DNA of 64,000 bases from Haemophilus parainfluenzae (lineage in GTDB: Bacteria > Pseudomonadota > Gammaproteobacteria > Enterobacterales > Pasteurellaceae). The stretch spans positions 2,164,072-2,228,071 of the forward strand of contig NZ_CP127167.1 in NCBI RefSeq assembly GCF_036288925.1, in the 5' to 3' direction. The position numbers were made by a program, and so were the translations under genes. The notes beneath the pieces were generated by a model. That model was not told the origin of the DNA, ran no database searches, and saw only the letters and a program-made list of their open reading frames with translations. Shown here piece after piece: positions 10,800 to 20,288 of the stretch. How positions within the stretch are numbered: the stretch's first letter is position 1; every line of letters starts with the position of its first letter.

Positions 10800-12068
10800 T
10801 TATGATGCCAACTTCTCCACTTTCGCTTGTTTAATCATATTATCGCTGACTTCCAAAATCGTAATTTTCAAGCCATCAATTTCACAAACTGTTCCTTCAT
10901 CAGGAATATCTTCAAGATGCTCAAGAATCAAACCATTAAAGGTTCGAGCATCTTCCGTATCCAATTCCCAACCAAACATTTTATTTAAATCACGAAGATT
11001 CGCCGAACCTTCAATAATCATTGAACCATCAGATTGATGCACCACTTCTTGCTCAATAGATGGTGCCATAGAAGTGGTGAAATCACCCACAATTTCTTCC
11101 AAAATATCTTCAAGTGTGACCAACCCCTTAATATCACCATATTCATCCACCACTAGTCCAATACGTTCTTTTTTCGTACGAAAGTTAGCTAATTGCATTT
11201 TAAGTGGTGTTCCCTCTGGAATGAAATATACTTCATCCACTGCACGTAATAACGTTTCTTTTGTAAATTCATTCTTTTCTAATAATAGCCGGAAGGCTTC
11301 ACGTACTCGTAAAATCCCTAGTACTTGGTCATCAAGACTGCCTTTGTATAAGACAATTCGGTTATGGGGTGCATGGTTGAGTTGACGCATAATGGCTTTC
11401 CAATCATCGTCAATATCGATTCCGCCAATTTCATTACGTGGCACCATAATATCATCAACGGTAACCGTTTCCATATCTAAAATAGAAAGTAGCATTTGTG
11501 GATGCTGTTCATCTGGCGTGGCTTCACCTGCTTCAGAAACGATACTTCTCAGTTCCTCACGACTAATCACCTGTTTTTGCAAATCGAGTTTTAATCCAAC
11601 CATTCGCATTAAAGTTTTGGTAAAAATATTCATCAACCATACTAATGGATAGAATACTTTTAACAATAACGACAAAATGTGACTTGAAAATAATCCCACT
11701 TTCTCTGGGTGCATTGCCGCAACCGTTTTAGGAAATATTTCAGAAAAAACAAGCATCACAAAAGTTAATAAACCTGTTGCGATTGCTACCCCCGCATCAC
11801 CATATAAACGCATACCAATCATGGTTGCAATAGCTGACGCACTGATATTCACAAGGTTATTAAAGATCAGAATGAAACTTAACAAGGTATCAGGCTTTTC
11901 AAGCAGTTTTTCTGCTTTTTTTGCACCTTTATTGCCTTGTTCAGCAAGAAAGCGAAGACGATATTTATTAAGAGACAGTAGACCAGTTTCCGATCCTGAA
12001 AAATAGGCAGATAAAATTAAACAAATAATCAGTGTAATAAATAAAGTACTAAGGGGAATACTATCCAA
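10800..12068 (-). CDS. yfjD: CNNM/CorC-family membrane protein with CBS domains (HlyC/CorC)
   Basis: The family is linked to magnesium or other divalent cation efflux and is often annotated as hemolysin or CorC. The N-terminus is a DUF21 membrane domain with four hydrophobic segments (FSGSETGLLSL and FSEIFPKTVAA are family motifs). A tandem CBS pair follows (VDDIMVPRNEI, LVVDEYGDIKGLVTLEDI), then a C-terminal transporter-associated domain. The TTG at 12068 after AAGGA is chosen as the start (422 aa, MDSIPLSTLF). The open frame reaches a TTG at 12098, but that overlaps the USS terminator. E. coli has ffh-ypjD-yfjD; here a large insertion separates yfjD from ffh. Confidence 0.88.
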   Translation of the reverse strand: MDSIPLSTLFITLIICLILSAYFSGSETGLLSLNKYRLRFLAEQGNKGAKKAEKLLEKPDTLLSFILIFNNLVNISASAIATMIGMRLYGDAGVAIATGLLTFVMLVFSEIFPKTVAAMHPEKVGLFSSHILSLLLKVFYPLVWLMNIFTKTLMRMVGLKLDLQKQVISREELRSIVSEAGEATPDEQHPQMLLSILDMETVTVDDIMVPRNEIGGIDIDDDWKAIMRQLNHAPHNRIVLYKGSLDDQVLGILRVREAFRLLLEKNEFTKETLLRAVDEVYFIPEGTPLKMQLANFRTKKERIGLVVDEYGDIKGLVTLEDILEEIVGDFTTSMAPSIEQEVVHQSDGSMIIEGSANLRDLNKMFGWELDTEDARTFNGLILEHLEDIPDEGTVCEIDGLKITILEVSDNMIKQAKVEKLAS

Positions 12069-12096
12069 GGGAAAATCCTTTTGTTTGTTAATCAAC

Positions 12097-12128
12097 AAAA
12101 AGTGCGGTTATTTTTTACCGCACTTTTT
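12097..12128. terminator. Inverted-USS terminator between ypjD' and yfjD
   Basis: AAAAAGTGCGGT (12097-12108) and ACCGCACTTTTT (12117-12128) are perfect complements around an 8-nt T-rich loop. Together they form a hairpin with flanking A and T runs, usable in either direction. Confidence 0.8.
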
Positions 12129-12130
12129 AC

Positions 12131-12686
12131 TTGTTTTTGATTTTTACTAAATCAAACGGCTACCAAAATAGCCAATCGTGAGCAGAATGATACCCGAAAT
12201 TGCGTAAATAATCATCCTTTTTCCACGCCAGCCTAGTCGCCAATGACCAAAACAAGCTATACCAAAACTAATCCAAGCAAGGAAAGAGAAAATTGCTTTG
12301 TGCAGATTTTCTAGGGTCACCGCTTGTAACACATGATAAGTACCCGAAATTAAAGTGAGCGTCAGTAATGCTTCCCCCATCGCAAATAAACAGAAGAAAT
12401 GACGTTCTACTGCCATCAATGGTGGAATTGCTGGTGAAAATTGGATTTTACGCTTTTTCAAATTACGGTCTAACCACACCAACTGGATCACATAAAGCGT
12501 TGCAATAAAACAAACTGCATAGGTAAACAGCGACAAGCCAATATGGAACAACATCAATGTGTTCTGATTCAACATTTGAATAATGTGACTTGATAAGAAC
12601 GTCGTAAAGATCAAGCTAATGATTGAAAACGCATACACGATCAGTAAAACAAACCACATTGTGGAAACGAGAAACATTGAAAGCGT
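12131..12686. repeat. 556-bp direct repeat, left copy (3' part of ypjD)
   Basis: This stretch aligns without gaps to 17780-18335. In the first roughly 205 bp compared by eye I count about 11 differences, mostly synonymous in ypjD. The similarity stops abruptly at ...AAAGCGT (12686), where hisC sequence begins. Confidence 0.9.
12147..12686 (-). pseudogene. ypjD: 5'-truncated ypjD copy
   Basis: The frame encodes the C-terminal 176 residues of YpjD (residues 86-261 of the complete copy at 17796-18581). It differs at only a few residues near its N-terminus, for example LLIVYAF in place of LPIVYSF. It lacks the first two or three membrane segments and any promoter from the ffh side, and it starts at the junction with the hisC fragment. 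It is judged a non-functional remnant, although the remaining frame is intact and could in principle be translated from the internal ATG at 12677. Confidence 0.88.
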
Positions 12687-12865
12687 CGCTAAGGCAGCAA
12701 TTTAAATGCCAAGATGGCGAAAAAGTGTTTAAAGCCTTATGGGATTTAGGAATTATTCTGCGCGACCAAAATAAAACGTTAAATTTACAAGACTGCATTC
12801 GTATCACCGTTGGCACAAAAGAAGAATGTGAACGTGTGGTTGAAGCCATCAAACAAATTAACTAA
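12687..12865 (+). pseudogene. hisC: 3' remnant of hisC (histidinol-phosphate aminotransferase)
   Basis: The translated segment [17 protein letters not shown], followed by [13 protein letters not shown] and [10 protein letters not shown], is the C-terminal end of HisC. In particular the RDQ motif followed by IRIT(V/I)GT is diagnostic. About 290 N-terminal residues, including the PLP lysine region, are missing. The left edge is the junction with the ypjD repeat, and a small frame disturbance seems present in the first few codons. The stop at 12865 lies 18 bp before hisB, as in his operons. Confidence 0.85.
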
Positions 12866-12883
12866 TACACAGGAGAACAGCCC

Positions 12884-13972
12884 ATGCAACCTATTCTTTT
12901 CATTGACCGCGATGGTACCTTGATTGATGAGCCAAAAACTGATTTTCAAATTGATAGCCTTGAAAAACTTAAATTCGAGCCGAACGTCATTCCGGCGATG
13001 CTGAAATTGAAAGAAAAATACCGTTTTGTGATGGTGTCCAATCAAGACGGGCTAGGCACGGATTCTTTTCCGCAAGAAGATTTCGACAAGCCGCATAACG
13101 CCATGATGGCGCTGTTTAAATCGCAAGGCATTGAATTTGACGACGTACTGATTTGCCCGCACAAACCGGAAGATAACTGCGCCTGCCGCAAGCCGAAAAC
13201 CAAGTTGCTGAAAAAATACATCCAAAAAAACTTGTTCGATCCTGACCGCTCTTTTGTGATTGGCGACCGTGCTACCGAGGTACAGTTGGCGGAAAATCTC
13301 GGCATTCGCACACTGCAATATCACCCTGAAAAATTAAACTGGGATCTGATCGCAGAAAAACTGCTCGGCGACCCCGTCAGCAACATCGGCAACCGCCCAC
13401 CTCGCTACGCAGAAGTCGCCCGCAAAACCAAAGAAACGGACATCAAGGTTCAAGTATGGCTGGATGAAACGGGCGTGAACCAAATCAGCACAGGCTTGGG
13501 CTTTTTTGACCACATGTTTGACCAAATTGCGACCCACGGCGGTTTCCGCATGAATGTCAGTTGCAAAGGCGACTTACACACTGACGAACACCACACCGTG
13601 GAAGACACCGCCCTCGCCCTAGGCACTGCATTAAAACAAGCTATCGGCGACAAACGCGGCATCGCGCGCTTCGGCTTTGTGCTCCCGATGGATGAATGCC
13701 GCGCCGAATGTGCCTTGGATTTATCGGGCAGACCTTGGATCAAATTCAACGCCAAATTCAAACGCGATAAAGTCGGCGATTTCAGCACCGAACTCACCGA
13801 ACATTTTTTCCAATCCCTTGCCTTCTCGCTACTCGCCACGCTACACTTAAAAGCCATCGGCGACAACGACCACCACAAAATTGAGAGTTTGTTTAAAGTG
13901 TTTGGGAGAACATTGAGACAAGCAATTAGGATTGAGGGGGAGGAGTTGCCGAGTAGTAAGGGCGTGCTATGA
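12884..13972 (+). CDS. hisB: Bifunctional histidinol-phosphatase / imidazoleglycerol-phosphate dehydratase
   Basis: HisB catalyses two steps of histidine synthesis. The 362-residue protein has an N-terminal HAD phosphatase domain with nucleophile motif DRDGTLIDE (from residue 8) and the zinc-loop cysteines near [13 protein letters not shown]. It also has a C-terminal IGPD domain with the metal-binding motifs [10 protein letters not shown] and DNDHHKIES. Length and motifs indicate an intact enzyme. The start follows CAGGAG. Much of the gene (from about 13120) is richer in G+C than the chromosome around it. hisC upstream is only a fragment and hisG, hisD, hisE and hisI are absent here, so this locus alone cannot support histidine synthesis. 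Confidence 0.95.
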   Translation: MQPILFIDRDGTLIDEPKTDFQIDSLEKLKFEPNVIPAMLKLKEKYRFVMVSNQDGLGTDSFPQEDFDKPHNAMMALFKSQGIEFDDVLICPHKPEDNCACRKPKTKLLKKYIQKNLFDPDRSFVIGDRATEVQLAENLGIRTLQYHPEKLNWDLIAEKLLGDPVSNIGNRPPRYAEVARKTKETDIKVQVWLDETGVNQISTGLGFFDHMFDQIATHGGFRMNVSCKGDLHTDEHHTVEDTALALGTALKQAIGDKRGIARFGFVLPMDECRAECALDLSGRPWIKFNAKFKRDKVGDFSTELTEHFFQSLAFSLLATLHLKAIGDNDHHKIESLFKVFGRTLRQAIRIEGEELPSSKGVL

Positions 13973-13975
13973 TTT

Positions 13976-14000
13976 GTAGGGCTGGCCCTGTGCCCGTCCG
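13976..14000. repeat. GC-rich palindromic repeat remnant after hisB
   Basis: A GTAGGG...GTCCG segment has imperfect dyad symmetry (GGGC at 13979-13982 pairing with GCCC at 13992-13995). It stands out as GC-rich in an otherwise AT-rich spacer. It resembles the small dispersed palindromes seen in Pasteurellaceae and Neisseriaceae. Only one copy was noticed in this window. Confidence 0.35.
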
Positions 14001-14066
14001 AAATTACTAATTTTGAGAATTTTTTTAGAAATTGATCTTTTAAAACCATAAATAGGAAACTTAAAA

Positions 14067-15113
14067 ATGCAAGTAGAGACTGAAATAGATGGGAAAATAC
14101 GAGGATTAATAGAATCTGATATCAGTAAAAAATCTAATAGGAGATGTTGTAGTGCTCGAGGATTATTTGGGATAGAGTGCAGTAAAAAAATTATAGAATC
14201 TCATACGTTATCAAAAAGTGGTTCTTTAAAGACAATTATGAATAAACAAAATAAAGTATGTGGGATTAATTTAACCTTTAATGCTTTAGAAAAAAATGGT
14301 GGCTATTTTGATATTTCTGAGTTTGGTATAAATAAAGCATCTACTTTTAAGGGATTTTGCTCTGAGCATGATAAAAAATTATTTTCTATCTTTGAAGATA
14401 GTCCCATTATTCCCACTAAGGAACAATTATGCATGCTATCTTACAGAGGTATATGTAGGGAATTGTATACAAAAGAAAATGAATCAAATACAGGATTATT
14501 ACATAATATGTGTGATTTTTCTGTGTTTTCTGATTCTCCAATATTACCTATAGTAAAAAATATAATCTCAAAGAGAGATGAACTGTTGGGTATAGGATTA
14601 ACAGAAATTAAAAATACTTATCATGAATTAAATAATATTATTTCAAATAATAGGTTTGACGATCTTGAATATTTCGTAATAAGTTTATCATATCCGTCAA
14701 AAGTGCTATGTAGTGGTGCAATTGTTCCAGATAGGGATTTTAATAATAAAATTCTTAAAGATTTATCTAATAAAAATGAAAAGGCGGAACATCTTTTTTA
14801 ATATTATAAATTATGAAGATAGAGGTATGTGTATTTTTTCTTGGATTAAGAAAGAAGAGAATAAATATTTCTATGATTTTATTAAGACATTAGTTCAGCG
14901 GAAGCATAGAATTGAAGATAATCTTGTGAATTTTGTATTTTCTTATTTTGAAAATACGTACTTTTCTCCTGATTGGTGGAAGGGGCTTACAGAAGAGAAA
15001 AGAATGAAATACAAAGAAAGATAATGGAATATGACGGATGTCATAATTTGGCTGAACATAAGATAAAAAATTATTTAGCTTTTAAAATAGATAAATATAA
15101 TTATTTAAAATAA
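14067..15113 (+). pseudogene. Frameshifted AT-rich gene for a Cys/His-rich protein of unknown function
   Basis: I do not recognise the family with confidence. A 244-codon frame (14067-14801) is preceded by AGGAAAC. Its product has C28 and C38, the motif ESHTLSKSGSLKTI around H46, and FCSEHD with C98 and H101, a pattern compatible with a zinc-bound HNH-like (treble-clef) fold. It ends at a T6 run (14794-14799). The next frame continues (IINYEDRGMCIF...SPDWWKGLTEEKRMKYKE) to a stop at 15024, and the original frame then resumes to 15113 (IMEYDGCHNLAEHKIKN). This looks like one gene of about 348 codons with two compensating indels. It is very AT-rich, has no USS and interrupts the his operon, so transfer is likely. 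Confidence 0.6.
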
Positions 15114-15125
15114 ATGAGATTTACA

Positions 15126-15719
15126 GTGACCAATATCACAATCATCAACACCGGCTGCGCTAACCTCTCCTCCGTCAAATTCGCCTTTGACCGCTTGGGT
15201 TATCGCGCTGAAATTACGCGAGATATTCACAAAATCCAAGCTGCCGATAAATTGTTGTTGCCCGGTATGGGCACGGCGATGGCAGCGATGCGGAATTTGC
15301 AGGAGCGCAAGCGAATTGATTGCATCCGCAACGCCACCCAACCGATGCTCGGTATTTGCTTGGGTATGCAGCTGATGACCAAATTTTCTACCGAAGGTAA
15401 TGTGGCAACGCTCGGCTTAATGAACGGGCAGACGAATCTTATCCCTGACAGTGGGTTGCCGTTGCCGCACATGGGCTGGAACAAGGTGCGTTATATGCCA
15501 GACCATCCGCTGTTTGCCGGCATAGAACAAGACAGCCATTTTTATTTCGTACACAGCTACGCCGTGCAACCCAATGAAAACACGATTGCGACAAGCTGTT
15601 ACGGCGCGGACTTCTCCGCCGCCATCGCCAATAAAAATTTCTACGGCGTGCAATTTCACCCTGAACGCTCGGGTAAAAACGGTGCGTTGTTGCTGAGGAA
15701 TTTTGTGGAGAAGATTTGA
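15126..15719 (+). CDS. hisH: Imidazole glycerol phosphate synthase, glutamine amidotransferase subunit HisH
   Basis: HisH releases ammonia from glutamine and channels it to HisF. The catalytic Cys lies in LGICLGMQLM, the catalytic His in GVQFHPERSG, and the oxyanion strand is PGMGTA. Starting at the GTG (15126) gives 197 residues beginning TNITIINTG, the family N-terminus. An upstream in-frame ATG at 15114 directly abuts the stop of the foreign gene and would add four residues. All catalytic motifs are present, but the partner hisF is destroyed in this locus, so HisH would need a HisF from elsewhere. Confidence 0.92.
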   Translation: MTNITIINTGCANLSSVKFAFDRLGYRAEITRDIHKIQAADKLLLPGMGTAMAAMRNLQERKRIDCIRNATQPMLGICLGMQLMTKFSTEGNVATLGLMNGQTNLIPDSGLPLPHMGWNKVRYMPDHPLFAGIEQDSHFYFVHSYAVQPNENTIATSCYGADFSAAIANKNFYGVQFHPERSGKNGALLLRNFVEKI

Positions 15720-15771
15720 TTTTGCGATCGGGGTCGGAAAGTTGAGATAGTATGATTGCCGTTTCTTTCCG

Positions 15772-16635
<864 letters not shown>

Positions 16636-17772
16636 AATCCAAATAATCCCTTACCGCATTAACTATCTCCTCTCGTGTATTAAACTCCCAACCATAAAAG
16701 CATTCCGTTTTTAATCGTCCAAAGAAACTCTCCATTGCGGCATTGTCCAAGCAATTCCCTTTTCTCGACATACTTTGAATGATGCCATGTTCAGCTAAAA
16801 TTCGACGATAAGCTACCATTTGATATTGCCATCCCTGGTCTGAATGTAAAATGACACCACAAGCTTTATTTAATCCTTTGACGGCTTGCATTAACATGTC
16901 CTCTACTTGCGCCCAATTTGGGGAATAGCTGAGATTATAGGAGACTATCTCATTGTTAAATAAATCTAATATTGGGGATAATTAGACTTTACTACCATCT
17001 TTTGCTTTAAACTCGGTCACATCCGTTACCCACTTTTGGTTCGGCTTGGTAGCACTAAAATGGCGTTCTAGATGATTGGGCGCGATATGGCCAATCGTCC
17101 CTCGATAAGTCGTCAATTTTTTGCTTTTTCTTACCCGCACTTGAAGTTCAAGCTCTCGCATTAAACGTTGGATTTTCTTATGATTCACGCCCGGTAAACA
17201 GGCGTGAACCCGTCGGTAACCGTAATCAGGATGCTTTACTTTAATCTGGATAATCGCGGCTTTAAGTCCTTTATCCTTATCTGGCTTAACCTGGCGTCGA
17301 GCAAAAAACGTACTGCGCGCTAAGCCTGCAATATCTAATAGATATTTTAGGGGATAATGGGCTCTTAACTTTTGGATAACCTCCGCTGCCTGGCTTCTTC
17401 CTGAAGTCTGAGCTTTCTCAACTCCTTTAGGTAAGCGACCTCAGCTTCAAGCTGTAAAATTCTCTGGCGCAAGCGGTCTTCTTCTGTTTTGGGTGGAGGG
17501 GGCATTCTGGCATATTTAGGTTTCATTGACGGTCGTCCTGATGGTTTATAAGGAATAAGCCCTTTTATGCCACTTTTTTCAAAGCGTTTCAACCAAGTTC
17601 CGACTAATGTGTCAGAGGGAATATTGTAAAAACGAGCGGCTTCACGAATGCTCATTTTTCCTTTTAGAATAGGTTGAAGGACCTGTAATTTAAATGCTAT
17701 TGTGTAGTGTTTACCCATAAAAAATCTGCACCTCAATTGTTGGTTGTTTAGTCCAACTTTTGGGGTGCAGAT
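16636..17772 (-). mobile_element. Decayed IS150-like element (IS3 family)
   Basis: This element is related to, but clearly diverged from, the copy at 8423-9665. It keeps the orfA end (GCAGAT at 17767-17772) but lacks about 100 bp of the orfB end, including the right inverted repeat. OrfA (17365-17736, or 123 codons from an upstream start) is open. OrfB is broken by a nonsense codon (TAA at plus-strand 16982-16984) where the first copy has a Tyr codon (GSKVYLSP). The DDE region after the stop is still readable. The USS seen in copy 1 is AAGTGCGGG here. It should be immobile. Confidence 0.87.
17365..17718 (-). CDS. OrfA of the decayed IS150-like element
   Basis: A helix-turn-helix transposase subunit of 117 residues from the internal Met (MGKHYTIAFKLQVLQPIL). 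It is about 90% identical by eye to OrfA of the intact copy, with substitutions such as SDTLVGT for SNALVGT and ARQRRLSKS at the C-terminus. It is still open, but without a functional orfB it has no transposition role. It could titrate or repress the other element in trans. Confidence 0.75.
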   Translation of the reverse strand: MGKHYTIAFKLQVLQPILKGKMSIREAARFYNIPSDTLVGTWLKRFEKSGIKGLIPYKPSGRPSMKPKYARMPPPPKTEEDRLRQRILQLEAEVAYLKELRKLRLQEEARQRRLSKS

Positions 17773-17779
17773 TTTTACC

Positions 17780-18335
17780 TGTTCTTTGATTCTTGCTAAA
17801 TCAAACGACTACCAAAATAGCCAATTGTGAGCAGAATGATACCCGAAATTGCGTAAATAATCATCCTTTTTCCACGCCAACCTAATCGCCAATGACCAAA
17901 ACAAGCAATACCAAAACTAATCCAAGCAAGGAAAGAAAAAATCGCTTTGTGTAGATTTTCTAGGGTCACTGCTTGCAACACATGATAAGTACCAGAAATT
18001 AAAGTGAGCGTCAGTAATGCTTCCCCCATCGCAAATAAACAGAAGAAATGACGTTCTACTGCCATCAATGGCGGAATAGCTGGTGAAAATTGAATTTTAC
18101 GCTTTTTCAAATTACGGTCTAACCACACCAATTGGATCACATACAACGTTGCAATAAAACACACCGCATAGGTAAAGAGCGACAAACCAATATGGAATAA
18201 CATCAAGGTATTTTGATTCAGCATTTGAATGATATGGCTTGATAAGAATGTTGCCAAAATCAAACTAATGATTGAAAACGAATATACTATTGGCAAAACA
18301 AACCACATGGTAGAGACAAGAAACATTGAAAGCGT
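17780..18335. repeat. 556-bp direct repeat, right copy (within intact ypjD)
   Basis: Partner of 12131-12686, in the same orientation and without gaps. The two copies differ at roughly one position in nineteen over the first 200 bp. Confidence 0.9.
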
Positions 18336-18581
18336 TACTAATACCGAAATAATTACACTCATTAAGGAAGCTATTTCCAGTAGTGTAAATGTTTTCCCTG
18401 ATACTAAATGCTCTAATAGCGGCAAAGTAGTAATAACATGCAGTACGATTGCCGAAAGTGAGGTTAGAAAAAATGGAACTTTACGCTGGCTCAACTTTCC
18501 TTCTGATGAATTCATCAAAAACGGGGCAATCAACAATAGACTAAGAATGTAAAAAATAATCGAAAAAAGGGCAAACCACAT
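17796..18581 (-). CDS. ypjD: YpjD/CcsA-like inner membrane protein (cytochrome c assembly domain family)
   Basis: The 261-residue protein is almost wholly hydrophobic, with about eight membrane segments, and belongs to the cytochrome c assembly (CcmC/CcsA-like) fold. Its cellular role is not firmly known. In E. coli the gene lies divergent to ffh, and the same layout is seen here (start 18581, ffh start 18720). It is the complete copy; a truncated second copy lies at 12147-12686. Its original downstream neighbour yfjD is now 5.7 kb away, because the IS remnant and his block were inserted just after the stop codon. Confidence 0.9.
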   Translation of the reverse strand: MWFALFSIIFYILSLLLIAPFLMNSSEGKLSQRKVPFFLTSLSAIVLHVITTLPLLEHLVSGKTFTLLEIASLMSVIISVLVTLSMFLVSTMWFVLPIVYSFSIISLILATFLSSHIIQMLNQNTLMLFHIGLSLFTYAVCFIATLYVIQLVWLDRNLKKRKIQFSPAIPPLMAVERHFFCLFAMGEALLTLTLISGTYHVLQAVTLENLHKAIFSFLAWISFGIACFGHWRLGWRGKRMIIYAISGIILLTIGYFGSRLI

Positions 18582-18680
18582 AATGCATTCTCTTTACTAG
18601 GAATTATTCTTATTTTAACGGATCTTTTCTGTAGATCGCTAGAATTTTATTTGAAATGATGAAAAACGCCCAAATTTCGG

Positions 18681-18686
18681 TATAAT
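18681..18686 (+). promoter_or_regulatory. Probable -10 element of ffh
   Basis: A perfect TATAAT lies 34 bp upstream of the ffh start. No good -35 hexamer is found at 16-18 bp spacing; the nearest, TTGAAA at 18651, is too far. Confidence 0.45.
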
Positions 18687-18719
18687 CACGACAATTTTTA
18701 AAAAAAAACAGGATTTAAA

Positions 18720-20111
18720 ATGTTTGAGAGTTTATCGGATCGACTTTCCAAAACGCTACGCAACATTAGCGGGAAAGGGCGTTTAACTGAAGATAATATT
18801 AAAGAAACCCTACGCGAAGTGCGTATGGCATTGTTAGAAGCTGACGTTGCTTTACCTGTCGTACGTGAATTTATCGCTAAAGTAAAAGAAAGCGCGTTAG
18901 GCGAAGAAGTCAATAAAAGCTTAACACCTGGCCAAGAATTCTTAAAAATCGTTCAGAGCGAACTTGAAAAAGCCATGGGTGAAGCCAATGAGAGCTTAAA
19001 CCTCGCAACACAACCACCCGCAGTTATTTTAATGGCGGGCTTACAAGGTGCGGGTAAAACCACCAGCGTAGGTAAATTAGCAAAATTCTTACGCGAACGT
19101 CATAAAAAGAAAGTCCTTGTAGTCTCTGCCGACGTATATCGTCCTGCGGCAATCAAACAGCTTGAAACCTTAGCTCAATCTGTTGGCGTGGATTTTTTCC
19201 CATCTGATGTTAAACAAAAACCGGTAGAGATTGCAAAAGCAGCACTTGCTGACGCCAAACTCAAATTCTACGATGTTTTAATCGTGGATACGGCTGGTCG
19301 CTTACACGTTGATAGCGAGATGATGGATGAAATTAAGCAAGTTCATGCGACATTAAATCCAATCGAAACTCTCTTCACCGTTGATGCAATGACCGGTCAA
19401 GATGCGGCAAATACAGCAAAAGCCTTCAATGAAGCCTTGCCACTTACTGGGGTTATCTTAACCAAAGTGGATGGGGATGCACGTGGCGGTGCGGCGTTAT
19501 CGATTCGTCAAATCACCGGCAAACCAATTAAATTCCTTGGGGTGGGCGAAAAAACAGAAGCCCTCGAGCCATTCCATCCTGATCGTGTAGCGTCGCGTAT
19601 TTTGGGCATGGGTGATGTGCTTTCCCTTATCGAAGATCTTGAACGTTCTGTGGATCGCGAAAAAGCGGAAAAAATGGCACAGAAATTCAAGAAAGGCGAT
19701 GATTTCACCCTAGACGATTTCCGTGAACAACTCCGTGAAATGAAAAAAATGGGCGGTATGATGTCGATGCTTGAAAAATTACCGGGTGCAAAAAACTTAC
19801 CGGATCATGTCAAAAATCAAGTAGATGACAAAATGTTCATCAAAATGGAAGCAATCATTAATTCCATGACCTTAAAAGAACGTGCTAATCCAGACATTAT
19901 CAAAGGATCTCGCCGTCGTCGTATTGCATTAGGTTCTGGCACACAAGTGCAAGATGTGAATAAGTTACTAAAACAATTTGACGAAATGCAACGTATGATG
20001 AAAAAAATGCGCAAAGGCGGAATGGCGAAAATGATGCGCGGCATGCAAGGCTTAATGGGCGGAGGCGGTTTAGGTGGCCTCAGTGGTTTAGGCGGCATGT
20101 TTAAACGTTAA
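18720..20111 (+). CDS. ffh: Signal recognition particle protein Ffh
   Basis: Ffh binds signal peptides and 4.5S RNA and delivers ribosomes to FtsY at the membrane. The 463-residue protein has the N domain, then the GTPase domain with P-loop GLQGAGKTT (residues 107-115), DTAGR and TKVDGDARGG. The M domain contains the RNA-binding SRRRRIALGSG and many methionines (KMRKGGMAKMMRGMQGLM). The Gly-rich tail is normal. A hairpin terminator follows. Confidence 0.98.
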   Translation: MFESLSDRLSKTLRNISGKGRLTEDNIKETLREVRMALLEADVALPVVREFIAKVKESALGEEVNKSLTPGQEFLKIVQSELEKAMGEANESLNLATQPPAVILMAGLQGAGKTTSVGKLAKFLRERHKKKVLVVSADVYRPAAIKQLETLAQSVGVDFFPSDVKQKPVEIAKAALADAKLKFYDVLIVDTAGRLHVDSEMMDEIKQVHATLNPIETLFTVDAMTGQDAANTAKAFNEALPLTGVILTKVDGDARGGAALSIRQITGKPIKFLGVGEKTEALEPFHPDRVASRILGMGDVLSLIEDLERSVDREKAEKMAQKFKKGDDFTLDDFREQLREMKKMGGMMSMLEKLPGAKNLPDHVKNQVDDKMFIKMEAIINSMTLKERANPDIIKGSRRRRIALGSGTQVQDVNKLLKQFDEMQRMMKKMRKGGMAKMMRGMQGLMGGGGLGGLSGLGGMFKR

Positions 20112-20164
20112 TTTGTTTATAAAAATCAACCTATAAAATCAAATGGATCAATAAACAATATTCT

Positions 20165-20192
20165 GAGTTCTGTATGACACAGAACTCGTTCT
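20165..20192 (+). terminator. Terminator after ffh
   Basis: GAGTTCTGT (20165-20173) pairs with ACAGAACTC (20179-20187), a perfect 9-bp stem with a 5-nt loop, followed by GTTCTTTT. Confidence 0.75.
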
Positions 20193-20288
20193 TTTGACTT
20201 AGAATGAATTTATTTTTGAGAACCAGTGCGGTCAAAAAATTGACTGTTTTTTGACTTCTCGACAAAATATTCATCGCTACTTACTTCA

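Noticed and set aside
12623..12686. 5' part of the plus-strand frame that leads into the hisC remnant
   Set aside because: This part is antisense to the truncated ypjD copy; only sequence after about 12687 resembles HisC.
13042..14049. Several long minus-strand open frames antisense to hisB
   Set aside because: They are shadows caused by the GC-rich codon use of hisB; hisB itself has all catalytic motifs.
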